In this document: positions 19,543 to 29,034 of the stretch, piece after piece
How positions within the stretch are numbered: position 1 is the first letter of the stretch
How the letters are laid out: every line of letters begins with the position of its first letter
DNA from: Lachancea thermotolerans CBS 6340
Lineage: Eukaryota; Ascomycota; Saccharomycetes; Saccharomycetales; Saccharomycetaceae
Length of the DNA stretch: 64,000 nt
Reading direction: 5' to 3'
NCBI RefSeq assembly: GCF_000142805.1
Contig: NC_013077.1
Span: forward strand, 496,001-560,000
Translations under genes and position numbers: made by a program
Notes under the pieces: model-generated
Databases searched by the model: none
The model's input: only the letters and a program-made list of their open reading frames with translations
What the model was told of the DNA's origin: nothing

Positions 19543-20489
19543 TCAGCACCACGGAAATATTATCTCGTAGCACGCCAAAATCGCGTCACGGGTGACAAGT
19601 TGCCAGTTCGGCCTTTGGTCCTCGAAGTCTATGACAAACAAATACTTGCGAGTGTACCCAGTGTCATATTCATACACTATAATCTGGCCGCATTCTTCTC
19701 TGTCCAACCGCAGTGCGCCTCGGTGGTCTCTTACGTCTCCAATCCAAATCTCCGAACTCGTCGGTTGTATAATGTTTGTGTTGAGTCCACGGTTGCAATG
19801 GGAATCAACGTGCACTGGTTGAAAGCAGTTATAACATTGGATAGAGTCGATGGAACTCAGAGGGCCTGGTGCTAGTAATGTTTTAAAAAACGAGCGGCTC
19901 GTTGCGTATTCCTCGAATTTGTTCAAGATGCTGTTCACAGATTCAAAATGGAGATTGTCCCGCACAGCATCCAAGTCTGAGCCTATGGTGGACAGGATCA
20001 GGTTCTTCGCCTCTTCGGTGCTGGATATAAGGCCACATTTGAGGGATCTGCGGATCAAAAGCCTGACGGCCACCAAATAGACATGCGGAACAGTGCTTTT
20101 GCTAAAGTTTAGCCGCTCCCAATCCCTGAGCACCTCGGACTGCTCTGCGCTTCTGACCGGGCGCAAGGGTCCTAGGGGCCATGTTCCGTTTTTTCTCTTC
20201 TCTTCGATGCACAGTGCTCTGACACCAACGAAAAAGACTATGTAACTGAGTTTTCCGCAATAACTGGGCGAAATCCACCCAGGGTACAATCAGGGTCCAC
20301 GTTCCTAGTCATTAACTCTACAATGAGTCTCTCCTCTGCCTCGCTCGGAAGCTTAGCAGCCTTCCCATACTCATCCGGGTAGATGCCTTCTATGCCCAGT
20401 GCCTTCAGCTGCTCGATGAGCTTTGAGATGAAAGGAATGAAATCGTCCTCGGTAGACACAGGTTCAACCGAAACAGCCTGTACGTCCAT
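19543..20489 (-). CDS. Unrecognised protein gene split over two reading frames
   Basis: An ATG at 20489 opens an 83-codon frame ([20 protein letters not shown]...) ending at 20238. A second frame, lacking an ATG, runs from 20289 to 19543 and adds about 248 residues. Both parts look protein-like: the first has a helical acidic segment, the second has [14 protein letters not shown] (a possible metal-binding CxxC...C) and ends in EIIFPWC. Together they would give about 330 residues. The frames overlap by about 50 bases and differ by one base, so a single-base loss or a -1 shift would join them. No GTATGT/TACTAAC intron signals were seen. I do not recognise the family. S. cerevisiae has no obvious gene at either matching locus. 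It could be a sequence error, a decaying gene or recoding. Confidence 0.5.
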
Positions 20490-21259
20490 CTCACTAGCGT
20501 CGCCCTAGCACTGTCTTGCATATGGAACTTCGGATTCCGATTCCGTGTCAGAACTGCAAGGTGTGCGCCAGTATATAGTTCGCAAGTTTAGCTCTCACGT
20601 GCTTGTCGCCATGGCCACAGCTGCAAACCACTTAAGGCCTTGCGATGACGCGCTTGCGCTCGGCTTCCGCCAACGTAAGCATGCCTTTAAGATCCTGCCC
20701 GAAGTGTCCGCAGCCTCAACGCGGCATTCCCTGTGACCTTCCACTATGGCTCTCAGCTCATCGCTCGGCGTACAGCGAGCATCCCAACGGCTCCTCGGCT
20801 CCTCGGATCATGCGGGTTCTCGTGGCTACCCGACGATCTTCTAGCTCTGATTACCTGCATCTCACATCATCTTGTGCCTGCTTCGCTGGGCGTCTTCGCG
20901 ATTCTTGCGCCCTCGTCTTAATACTTAAACGAGCCATTCCCCATCTGCTACAAACCTACACAGCCTCGTACAAAAACCTAAATCCGCAAACGCCTGATCT
21001 TGCCCTCTGCAAGACACGCTGTTCTCCAGTAGTTTACATGTCTTTAGCCTTTTGAAGGTGTACCACGGCTAACTTCTTGTCAAATGGTCTGAGTTGGGCC
21101 GGTGTAGAAGTTAACCCCGATGCGATAATTTTTCATCATGCTATAAAAGGGAACAGGCGGGGGACGCAGCGAAAAAAATAATCATATGTCTCCGAGCAAA
21201 GAATTGTACGGACTTCCCGAAGCACAAGCTAAAACAGTTCTAAACGCAAACAAGATACA
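20490..21259. other. 770-bp divergent spacer before RCF2
   Basis: It holds CACGTG (about 20597), an AATTTTT stretch at about 21126, and a TATAAAAG box at 21142-21149, about 115 bp before the RCF2 ATG. The 136-codon open stretch at 20645 overlaps nothing conserved and looks random. Confidence 0.5.
21142..21149 (+). promoter_or_regulatory. TATA box of RCF2
   Basis: TATAAAAG lies about 111-118 bp before the start codon, a normal yeast distance. Confidence 0.55.
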
Positions 21260-21925
21260 ATGAAGATTCTTACTGAAGAAGAAATCGAGGCGCACCACTA
21301 CCACACACTCTCTGGTGGTGTCAAGGGTACCGTGGCAGGTCTGGTGATCTCGGGCTTACTGTTCAGATACGCGCCAGTCAAGTTCCCCAAGTTCCAGCCT
21401 AAGCGCATGCCTTGGTCGCTGAAGACTGCCATGTTCATCACCCCTCCAACACTGTTGGCCTCGATCGGTGCTGAGGAAGCGTCGACGAGCTTCGACAACA
21501 TGATGTACGGATCGGGTAGTGCATCACGTGATGCCATCGAGGAGCATCGCCGTTGGAAGTCGCTGCCTCTCTCAGAGAAATTGACAGAGGGCGCCTCTAA
21601 CCACAAGTACAAGATCATCGTGGCCGCATGGGCCGCGTCCATGTGGGGATCGTGGAAGTTTGTCGACAGAGACCCTATCATGACCAAGACGCAGAAGGCC
21701 GTGCAGGCCCGTATGTACGCTCAGGGCCTGACGGTGATGTTGCTGCTGGGTTCGATCGGTCTGTCGATGTACGAGGAGAAGCTGCACCCTGACGCTAAGA
21801 AACTCGACCGCTCGAAGCGCTGGGAGCGTCTGCTCGAGCGCGCCGAGGAGGAAGAAGCCCGCGCCCAAAAAGAGGCCGGATTCCGGAGCAACGAGGACCG
21901 TGTCAAGGCTAAGATTTTCAAATAA
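21260..21925 (+). CDS. RCF2: Respiratory supercomplex factor 2 (HIG1 family)
   Basis: Rcf2 is an inner-membrane protein that helps cytochrome c oxidase assembly and supercomplex formation. The 221-residue protein matches S. cerevisiae Rcf2 (224 residues) from the start MKILTEEEIEAHHYHTLSGG to the charged C-terminus. The C-terminal half has the HIG1 pattern: a membrane span (IIVAAWAASMWGSWKFV), the QKAVQARMYAQGLT motif, and a second span. In S. cerevisiae RCF2 directly follows TIM23; here the protease and the unknown gene lie between, consistent with an ancestral interleaved order. Confidence 0.95.
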   Translation: MKILTEEEIEAHHYHTLSGGVKGTVAGLVISGLLFRYAPVKFPKFQPKRMPWSLKTAMFITPPTLLASIGAEEASTSFDNMMYGSGSASRDAIEEHRRWKSLPLSEKLTEGASNHKYKIIVAAWAASMWGSWKFVDRDPIMTKTQKAVQARMYAQGLTVMLLLGSIGLSMYEEKLHPDAKKLDRSKRWERLLERAEEEEARAQKEAGFRSNEDRVKAKIFK

Positions 21926-22115
21926 TCGAGGCGCGCTGATGCCACGTTGTAACGAACATTTCATGACCCCAACTTCACTCCCAACTTTGTCCTTTTTGCG
22001 CTGCTTACAGGTTTAGATAGATTGAGTAATGCATACGAATTATGCCAAACCGCTAAATTTTTATATTTACATGACGGGGGAGCAAATGCTGGAGCTTCGT
22101 AGTCCAGTAGCGCGC

Positions 22116-22625
22116 TCACCTGCGCTTTCTCATACCAGCTTCGAGGTCGCCGACGTCCAGCTTTGTGCCTCTGATGTAGTAATGCTTGCTTCTTTGTCTT
22201 CTGCCATCCGCCCTTCTGATTAAGTCGATACGCTCAACTAGTGGCGAGAAAATAGGCACCCGAACCTCCACAAACGTCTTGGAATACTGGTTTCTTAGTA
22301 AAATCGATGCGTCTTGCTCCAGTGCTTTCCGGTCCACGGAAAGTACGTACCCCATGAGGTTGTCGTACTTGCACTTCTGTTGGTTGTATGCTACACGCAC
22401 CACGTCACCGGCCCGCAGTCTTTCTTTGTTATGCGACGAGATGAGACTGCGTCTCCATCCTTCGGGGTCAAGTTTCTTGTCCAGTTCTTGCTTAGACAAG
22501 CTGCTCAAGAGATTGTGGTTTGAAGGACTTTGCACGGCGGGATACACGGGTATCGTTTTGAAGGTGGTGCTTTTGACCTGGTACCCTCGGGAAAACGTTT
22601 TAGAAAAGCCCCTAAAGCCCAGCAT
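22116..22625 (-). CDS. IMG1: Mitochondrial large-subunit ribosomal protein bL19m
   Basis: Img1 is a component of the mitochondrial 54S subunit and is needed for mitochondrial genome integrity. The ATG at 22625 gives 169 residues, the same length as in S. cerevisiae; the open frame above it begins with GTG. The N-terminus is basic and Ser-rich like a presequence (MLGFRGFSKTFSRGYQVKS). The L19 core follows (RAGDVVRVAYNQQ, VLSVDRKALEQDASILLRN, VEVRVPIFSPLVERIDLIRR). BUD23 is the next gene, as on S. cerevisiae chromosome III. Confidence 0.93.
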   Translation of the reverse strand: MLGFRGFSKTFSRGYQVKSTTFKTIPVYPAVQSPSNHNLLSSLSKQELDKKLDPEGWRRSLISSHNKERLRAGDVVRVAYNQQKCKYDNLMGYVLSVDRKALEQDASILLRNQYSKTFVEVRVPIFSPLVERIDLIRRADGRRQRSKHYYIRGTKLDVGDLEAGMRKRR

Positions 22626-22947
22626 GATGGTCTTATTCCTTTGCAGATGATGTTCTTGCACGCTGTGATAATACTGTCTTCAAAATTTTTGGTCAAAAGT
22701 TCTACTACTATAAGTTTCGTGGCACAAGACATGTTTCCATGCTATTAGAAACAATACCGAAAGCCCAAAATAAGTGCATGAAAGACAAGAGAACTCATAC
22801 CGCTGGCCATCACTGACTGAGAGAAGATCTGAGCAGATTGAGTACCAGCACGAAGTAAAAAAAATCGTAGCTAACTTCGTGGTGCTCCGCGGATTGTAGT
22901 ATTTACGCTAATGTACATAATGCAGTGTCTCGAGGGAGAACGCGGTA
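22626..22947. other. 322-bp spacer between IMG1 and BUD23
   Basis: It contains the AATTTT element at 22681-22690 upstream of IMG1 and the BUD23 3' end. Nothing else was seen. Confidence 0.5.
22681..22690. promoter_or_regulatory. AATTTT growth element upstream of IMG1
   Basis: CAAAATTTTT lies 56-65 bp before the IMG1 ATG. In yeasts outside the WGD clade this motif is known to accompany mitochondrial ribosomal protein genes. Confidence 0.5.
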
Positions 22948-23754
22948 CTAAAACCGAGGTCTTCTCTTCCTACCTGTGAATTTAGAGTCTTTAGCAACCT
23001 TTCTACCCCTTTTACGCATCAGCTCTTTCTTACGGTTGATATACACCTTATTGGATTCAACCTCCTTCCGACGATCGCGCTTTGTTTTTGCGAGCTCTTC
23101 GGCATTCATGGTGACGCCTTGCAAGTTCACTTGCTCTTCTTCTTGCGACGCCCCCGCGCTCAATACAAGATAGTATTTCTTGTTCTTTTTGGACTCTGGG
23201 TCGTCGACCACTAGACCGCCACTAAAGCCCGCCACTTTGGCTGCGCCTAGTATTTGTTCAGTCTGGTCGTCGTTCTTGGGGTAGAACTGCGCAACAAACT
23301 TGCCTCCCTTTTTGAGGCAGGCAAACAGCGTATTGAAGAACCGCATCAGTCGCTGTTTGGGGTCGTTGTAAGATGTGTCTGCGTTACACAACCATTGGAT
23401 CGCAGAGATACTGATAGCCGCGTCGAATGTTCCGGCGCGGAACGGCAGGCCTTGGCCCATGTCATGTAGCATAAGATCTCCTTCCAGCTCGCGTGTGAGC
23501 CCTGTGGCCAGCATCGAGGGTGAGATATCGACGCCGCACCAAACGTGGCCTTCTTCGGTCAGAATCTCTCCACTGAGGCCGGAACCGCATCCAATATCTA
23601 GAACAAAAGACATATGCGACAAGTTTAGGAGCTCCAGCGCACGCAGCGACATCTTGGCCTGGATGTGCTGAACTCTGGTGGACGAAGTGTACTTCTGAGA
23701 CTCGGAGTCATTGTAAAATACTTCTGGTGGGGCCAAGTCTTCTGGACGAGACAT
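22948..23754 (-). CDS. BUD23: 18S rRNA (guanine-N7) methyltransferase
   Basis: Bud23 methylates G1575 (S. cerevisiae numbering) of 18S rRNA with its partner Trm112 and is needed for 40S export. The 268-residue protein (275 in S. cerevisiae) starts MSRPEDLAPPEVFYND as in the family. The SAM-binding motif is VLDIGCGSG at about residues 51-59, followed by CGVDISPSML. The basic C-terminus (RKRGRKVAKDSKFTGRKRRP) is the typical nucleolar tail. An RRPE-like TGAAATTTTTCA lies 85 bp upstream. Confidence 0.96.
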   Translation of the reverse strand: MSRPEDLAPPEVFYNDSESQKYTSSTRVQHIQAKMSLRALELLNLSHMSFVLDIGCGSGLSGEILTEEGHVWCGVDISPSMLATGLTRELEGDLMLHDMGQGLPFRAGTFDAAISISAIQWLCNADTSYNDPKQRLMRFFNTLFACLKKGGKFVAQFYPKNDDQTEQILGAAKVAGFSGGLVVDDPESKKNKKYYLVLSAGASQEEEQVNLQGVTMNAEELAKTKRDRRKEVESNKVYINRKKELMRKRGRKVAKDSKFTGRKRRPRF

Positions 23755-23825
23755 CGTGAGCTATGCGGAGATGTATGGGAACGCGTAGAGTTAACTGCCA
23801 GTTCCGTGATAAGTATGTACCTATC

Positions 23826-23850
23826 CGATGAGATGAGATGAAATTTTTCA
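23826..23850. promoter_or_regulatory. PAC-like and RRPE elements upstream of BUD23
   Basis: CGATGAG (23826-23832) is followed by TGAAATTTTTCA (23839-23850), 85-97 bp before the BUD23 ATG. The PAC (GCGATGAG) plus RRPE pair is the known signature of yeast ribosome-biogenesis promoters. Confidence 0.55.
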
Positions 23851-25094
23851 GCAGGCACACCTGTCAGTAAAAAAAAGAGTGATGCGATTCAAGACGGTGG
23901 ACGCGACACGCATCAAGATGAAGAGATGCACACGCCGGAGGTCCAAACTATTAGCATGAATTGATCTGTAGGCGATGAGAAAGCGCTAGTTTGTGCGTAG
24001 TTAATGCGCTTCCATCGTTGGTGATGATATGGCATCACGCCAAGTTATGATGGTCCTCGAGTCGAAGCTTTGCGTGCATTTACGGCCGGACGTCGAGCAA
24101 ACTCTTGGCACTTCAGCTTTCCAAGCCTAGTCCGAGAGTTTTACGTAGGAGCGCGCACGGTGGATGTTTCATCAACATTTCTCAAGTTAACGGGAGGCCG
24201 CACTCTGCTTCCGCTGGGGACAAAGAGCAGAACTCGCCATTTCTAAAACGAGATGTGGTTTCGAGCGCATTGATTTTGGAACACCGTAATCAGGCAATGC
24301 TTTTCTGTTTTGTTCATTTTGCGCTTCAAGCTGGCGACACAGCTCGAGTAGACTGTGAATAAAAACCTTTCCACGTAGAAGCTACAAGAATTCGCAAATG
24401 CCATCAAACCCACCACTAACGGCCGAAAGATGAGCACTCCACATATCCTGCTTCCAGACCACTAGTTTATCTCGACGTTAATTACAAGGTCTGTGGCTCC
24501 AAGATTGCCCGTCAACGATGACGTGACTTCACATAAACGATCCGCCAGAGCGCTCGCTGCCACACCTGCCTATCGCGTCTACCAAGGCCAAGGGGCCAGA
24601 ATTACTAGAGATTGCTACATACGCCGCAGCCATTCTTTTAGCGCGTTTCGCTCGGCACTTAGCCGCCCAGCTCGCGCAGATCTCACAGAAGGCACTGCGC
24701 GTGTGTAACGACATAAAAATACAGCAAAGCACCTCACTTAAAAGTTAGACCTCAACTTCTTAGTAATCAGCTAGGCACTTTTCGCCAATATGGCAAAGTA
24801 TAGAGTGCCTAAAGCTTTGAGGACAACTTAATGTAGATGCGATAATAGGAAAATATGTATGTTCAAAGCGCCAGGCCAAAAACGCTTATATCAACGAAAT
24901 TCCCCTGGATGTGCCTTTGCAACGGTTCGTAGTGTCAATTATAGATGTTGTTTGGGTATGCGCAATGATGGTGCCTAACGGTTTCCGAGTCGTTTCCTGC
25001 CTTCTTGAAGCCTTTACGAACACGAGATGCCAGCGTCCTAGTCAGACCCAATATGGCCACAAAGGCGCGGTATGAAAGCCTCTCCCTGACAACG

Positions 25095-25140
25095 GGTTCC
25101 TAAACGAACCTGCGGAACTACAGGTTCTTTCTACTGAACC
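25095..25140. repeat. Cluster of GGTTC/GAACC inverted motifs
   Basis: GGTTC (25095), GAACC (25106), GGTTC (25123) and GAACC (25136) alternate. GAACCTG (25106-25112) and CAGGTTC (25121-25127) form a perfect 7-bp stem. Confidence 0.5.
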
Positions 25141-25513
25141 AAGCCAGCGGGGCTAGAATGCTACGTGCTGAGCTATGGACAGCTTTGCAAGGACCTGCTT
25201 TACTAGACAGAAACTCTTGGAAGTGGATCTCGAGGCCCCTTTGTTATGCATCCGTATCCGCCAGACGTCTTCTAGTTACGATTTCAGACGCGGATGCAAG
25301 CGGATCACTTCCCGTCGCAGCATTGACGGTACGCGCAGTCAAATTTTGCTCTATACTGGCCTTCTCGAGACCGCTTGGTTGTCGCGCATGAAAATTAGGA
25401 TTCTTCATATATATCAAAGAAGTCTTGACTAATATCATACCACTACAAGTAGCTCTGCACAAAGAGAGCATTGAATAGTAATCAGAGCTTTAGCGGCTGA
25501 ACAGTCAGAAACA

Positions 25514-27202
25514 ATGACAAAAGACCCAAAACGGCCTAAGAAGGTTCTAACCCAGGAGTTCGAGAAGATCCAGGAGATATCGAAAAACACGGAATCGCGC
25601 CGCCCGCTTCCGGGTGTGGAAACGGGCATGGAGGAGTATGGTTCTGAGAATGTCCCCAAGAAGCAGGACGAAGAGCCGTTATACAAGAGTTACGCGGCCG
25701 TGCTTCACAACAAAGAGAAGCACCGGTTTCACTGGCAGACAGGGGAGATGAGATCCCTATTTGGCGACGTCGGTTTCGACCGCAGAAATACCATCATGGA
25801 CAATCTAGTCGAGAGTTCTCTCACGGAAACGTCTTTCAAGGGGGCTGGCTGGGGTAAGCTGCAGCGCGAAAAGGAGATTGAGGCTGTCCCCGCAGGGGCT
25901 GACCCTGAGAGGGTCTTCTTCAACTTCTCGGGGTTCTACGTTCTGTTTTGGATGATCGTGGCCTTCATAGTGCTGCGAGTCGGCGTCGATTACTATATTT
26001 CACACAATGGGGATTTGTCACAGTCCGAGATATTGAGATTTATGACCACTGACTTGATCTCTGTCGCTATGATCGACCTTGTCATGTACCTGTGCACATA
26101 CTTCGTCGTTTTCGTGCAACTAGCCTGCAAACATAAGTGGATCACCTGGAATAACTTAGGCTGGTACTTAACCTCAGCATTTGAAGTCACATTTGTGCTC
26201 GTGTTCCTTTATGTGGCTGAAAATGTGATGAAATTCCACTGGGTTGCCAAGATATTTCTCTTCCTCCACTCATTGGTACTTCTGATGAAGATGCACTCTT
26301 TTGCGTTCTACAACGGCTACCTGTGGAACATCACTGCGGAGCTCGATTTTTCAAAGAAAACCCTGGCTAAATACAAAGACTATACTCTTGAAAAAGGCTT
26401 CAAGGAGGCGCTCGAGAAAAGTGTCGAGTTTTGCGAGTTCGAGCTTAGCTTGCAATCGCCCAATTTAAAATTCCCTGACAACCTCACGTTGAAGGGATAT
26501 TTCACATACTCAATGTTCCCCACAGTTGTATACCAAATCGAGTATCCAAGAACGGAAAAGATCAGATGGATGTACGTGTTTGAGAAGCTCTGCGCCATTT
26601 TTGGAGTTATATTCGTGATGATGATTGTTGCTCAGTTTTTTATGTACCCCATCGCTATGCGCGCTATGGCTGTTAGGGACGCTGGAATGCCCATTTTTTG
26701 GGAGCGTATCCGTGAGTGGCTATACCTGCTCCTAAAACTTGTACCCAGCTTTATTATGATGTATTTGTTGGTGTGGTACTTGATTTGGGACGCTATATTG
26801 AACTGCATTGCTGAGCTGACTCGTTTCGGAGACCGGTACTTTTACGGCGACTGGTGGAACTGTGTTTCGTGGGATGAGTTTAGCCGTCAATGGAATGTAC
26901 CAGTCCATCAGTTCCTTCTAAGACATGTCTACCACAGTTCCATCAGTTTTCTGCAACTCAACAAAACGCAAGCAACATTAATGACGTTTTTCTTGAGTTC
27001 AGTTGTGCACGAGCTTGCTATGTACGTCCTTTTCCAGAAGCTGAGATTCTACCTGTTTTTCCTACAGATGGCTCAGATTCCACTAGTCCAGCTCGGGAAC
27101 TCTAGATTCCTCAAGGATAAGAAAATTCTCGGGAACGCTATATTTTGGATTGGTATATGCACAGGTCCTAGTCTGATGTGCACGTTGTATTTAACATTTT
27201 AA
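25514..27202 (+). CDS. ARE2: Sterol O-acyltransferase (MBOAT family)
   Basis: This ER membrane enzyme esterifies ergosterol precursors with acyl-CoA for storage in lipid droplets. The 562-residue protein has a hydrophilic N-terminus (about 125 residues) and then eight or more membrane spans. The ACAT/DGAT signature FYGDWWN is at about residue 442, and the active-site His lies in SSVVHELAMY at about residue 498. S. cerevisiae has two copies from the WGD: ARE2 beside RCF2 and ARE1 beside BUD23. Here one gene lies between RCF2 and BUD23 on one side and ATP23 on the other, so it is the single ancestor-type gene. The shorter N-terminus than S. cerevisiae Are1/Are2 (610/642) is notable. Confidence 0.94.
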   Translation: MTKDPKRPKKVLTQEFEKIQEISKNTESRRPLPGVETGMEEYGSENVPKKQDEEPLYKSYAAVLHNKEKHRFHWQTGEMRSLFGDVGFDRRNTIMDNLVESSLTETSFKGAGWGKLQREKEIEAVPAGADPERVFFNFSGFYVLFWMIVAFIVLRVGVDYYISHNGDLSQSEILRFMTTDLISVAMIDLVMYLCTYFVVFVQLACKHKWITWNNLGWYLTSAFEVTFVLVFLYVAENVMKFHWVAKIFLFLHSLVLLMKMHSFAFYNGYLWNITAELDFSKKTLAKYKDYTLEKGFKEALEKSVEFCEFELSLQSPNLKFPDNLTLKGYFTYSMFPTVVYQIEYPRTEKIRWMYVFEKLCAIFGVIFVMMIVAQFFMYPIAMRAMAVRDAGMPIFWERIREWLYLLLKLVPSFIMMYLLVWYLIWDAILNCIAELTRFGDRYFYGDWWNCVSWDEFSRQWNVPVHQFLLRHVYHSSISFLQLNKTQATLMTFFLSSVVHELAMYVLFQKLRFYLFFLQMAQIPLVQLGNSRFLKDKKILGNAIFWIGICTGPSLMCTLYLTF

Positions 27203-27292
27203 AGCATCACTATGTGATTACTGTCTATTCCAAAATATATTATTTACAAGTTAGAATTACTTCATACAAACAGTACCTCACAGGCGGCCCTA

Positions 27293-28114
27293 TCACCTGT
27301 AAATTTCCTCAAACGGCCTTGTGTCACCAAAGCAACTGTCCCACACCTCGTTCACTATTTTCTCAGCGTGTTTCTGATCCTTACAGTTGGGGTTGCCCAT
27401 CACACTGAGTGTCGCGCGTCTTCGCACACATTCCTGATGCCCCCCACTAACCTTGAACCCAAAGCCTCTCCTAGAGAACTCCTGCATAAACCTGCACTCT
27501 CCGCTTAGACTTGATGCACGTATCTCAGAGCATGCGTGGTGCTTCAGGTTAAGCCAGTCCACCTGCCATTTTAAGTTATCGAAATAATGTACCATCTCAT
27601 GAGCCATGGTATCTTCGAGATGCCATTTGTCGCGAATTCTATTTTGACAAAGTAGAATTCCTAGTTCTGGATGAAAGCCACCGCTTCTCCACTCTGGACA
27701 GATATCGCAAATGATCTTGGACTCATCAAACTTGAGCGCGTTTGTATCTTTCTTATTAAGCTTTGCAATCTGCTGGGCCATGAATATGACTGTGGGCGAG
27801 TATTTCAAGAGCCAATCGCGATATTCGTAGCATTTGTTGCACTGATCCCTTTGAATGATAAACTGATAATCGTTTTCATACCGGTCCTTTTCGACAGTAG
27901 TAAGGCCTAGCCCTGTTTTGTACTGAAAAGTGCGTCTCCACCAATTGAAACCTCTGACAGAAGATTCATCTAGCGGTGGCTTGGGTCTCTTGATCTCCTC
28001 GTTGGGTGGAATTACGTCTCCCATGGCTCTCTCGAGGATGGTTGCAAATATCCTGCGTGGTAGTTGGTTTAGTGTTGAAAATTTTGGAAGGTTATTCATC
28101 TTTAACAATGTCAT
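27293..28114 (-). CDS. ATP23: Mitochondrial intermembrane-space metalloprotease Atp23
   Basis: Atp23 cleaves the leader of mitochondrial Atp6 and helps assemble the F-O sector. The zinc-protease motif HEMVH is at about residue 170. The family phrases GGFHPELGILLCQN, DWLNLKHHACSEIRA and RRRATLSV...NPNC follow, with a conserved end (FGDTRPFEEIYR). Cysteines for Mia40-driven import are present. The start is uncertain. The ATG at 28114 gives 273 residues, those at 28099 and 28024 give 268 and 243; S. cerevisiae has 227. The first 40 residues from 28114 are Arg/Leu/Ser rich and presequence-like, unusual for this family. The divergent ankyrin gene starts only 68 bp away from 28114. Confidence 0.92.
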   Translation of the reverse strand: MTLLKMNNLPKFSTLNQLPRRIFATILERAMGDVIPPNEEIKRPKPPLDESSVRGFNWWRRTFQYKTGLGLTTVEKDRYENDYQFIIQRDQCNKCYEYRDWLLKYSPTVIFMAQQIAKLNKKDTNALKFDESKIICDICPEWRSGGFHPELGILLCQNRIRDKWHLEDTMAHEMVHYFDNLKWQVDWLNLKHHACSEIRASSLSGECRFMQEFSRRGFGFKVSGGHQECVRRRATLSVMGNPNCKDQKHAEKIVNEVWDSCFGDTRPFEEIYR

Positions 28115-28182
28115 CGCCTCTAGTTGTTGAACTATTATAAAGCTCACTCAAAGCCTCAGATTTTAAATAAATAGCACCAGAG

Positions 28183-28791
28183 ATGAACATTTGGATTGCT
28201 GCTAGTGACGGAAGGGCTGAGCTTGTCGAGAAGTTTCTCTCGGAAGGGTTCACCGCAGAATCAAAAGATCCTAACGGATACACGCCCATTCACGCCGCTG
28301 CTTCATATGGTCACATTGACTTGCTGCGGGAGCTTTGCTCCGCGCCTTACAGCGGGAGCGTCAACGTGAGGGACAACGATGGAGACACGCCGCTGCACCA
28401 CTGCGAGGATGCCAACACTGCCCGTGTTATCCTGGAAGAGCTCGGGGGAGACGCTAAACTGACAAACAACGAAGGAAAGACCGCTTTGGCTGTGTGTGAA
28501 GAAGATGGAGAATTCACAGATCTGATACAATATCTGAGAGGTGTCAGTGGCCAACAAGAGGAACCGCTCGGTATTGACAGTGAGCAACTAGCCCAATTCA
28601 AAGACAATTTGCGCTACACCCTCGAAAATGATCCCGAAACAGATGATCCTCAAAGCATTGAGCGTCGCCAAAAGCTGGAGCAAATCCTCAACGGAGGGAA
28701 CCCAGAGCAAGATTTAGAAAACTATATAAGGGACCTTGTTCGCTCTCAACTTCTTGCTGATGATGAGCCCAGCAAGAGGAGAAAAGATTGA
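28183..28791 (+). CDS. Ankyrin-repeat protein, YCR051W family
   Basis: The 202-residue protein starts MNIWIAASDGRAELVEKFLS, the opening of the first ankyrin repeat. Repeats follow at about residues 25-60 (NGYTPIHAAASYGHIDLLREL) and 60-105 (DNDGDTPLHHCEDANTARVILE), then a fourth, weaker one. The C-terminal third is acidic and ends in a basic KRRKD. It is the counterpart of uncharacterised S. cerevisiae YCR051W (222 residues), found in cytoplasm and nucleus. Its partner is unknown. It shares a very short divergent promoter with ATP23. Confidence 0.9.
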   Translation: MNIWIAASDGRAELVEKFLSEGFTAESKDPNGYTPIHAAASYGHIDLLRELCSAPYSGSVNVRDNDGDTPLHHCEDANTARVILEELGGDAKLTNNEGKTALAVCEEDGEFTDLIQYLRGVSGQQEEPLGIDSEQLAQFKDNLRYTLENDPETDDPQSIERRQKLEQILNGGNPEQDLENYIRDLVRSQLLADDEPSKRRKD

Positions 28792-29034
28792 AGGAGCCTA
28801 AGAGTCCTAGACAAGCGAGTGTCTACTGTGTAATATCTAAGGTACGTGGTTAAAAGGGAATTTAAGTGCAGATGGCCTTGAATGTGTTCATCGCTCACCG
28901 AGCGGCCAGTACCCGTCTCTTCATAACACGTGACCATAAGAACCTTTCACTTTTCTAATCTGTAAAAAGTGGTGGACACCAGTTTAATAGATCGTATATC
29001 TGAAAGGGTTTAAGTCAAGCCAATCTTCTCAAAA

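Larger units (their letters stand above)
23755..25513. other. 1.76-kb gene-free spacer between BUD23 and ARE2
   Basis: This is the longest spacer in the window. It holds the BUD23 promoter motifs (23826-23850), a cluster of GGTTC/GAACC inverted motifs (25095-25140), and a TATATATA-type stretch near 25407. Open frames here are short and unconserved. No RNA gene was recognised. Confidence 0.5.

Noticed and set aside
24019-24120. GTGATGA near 24020 considered as a C/D snoRNA box C
   Set aside because: No matching box D (CTGA) with a terminal stem was found within snoRNA length.
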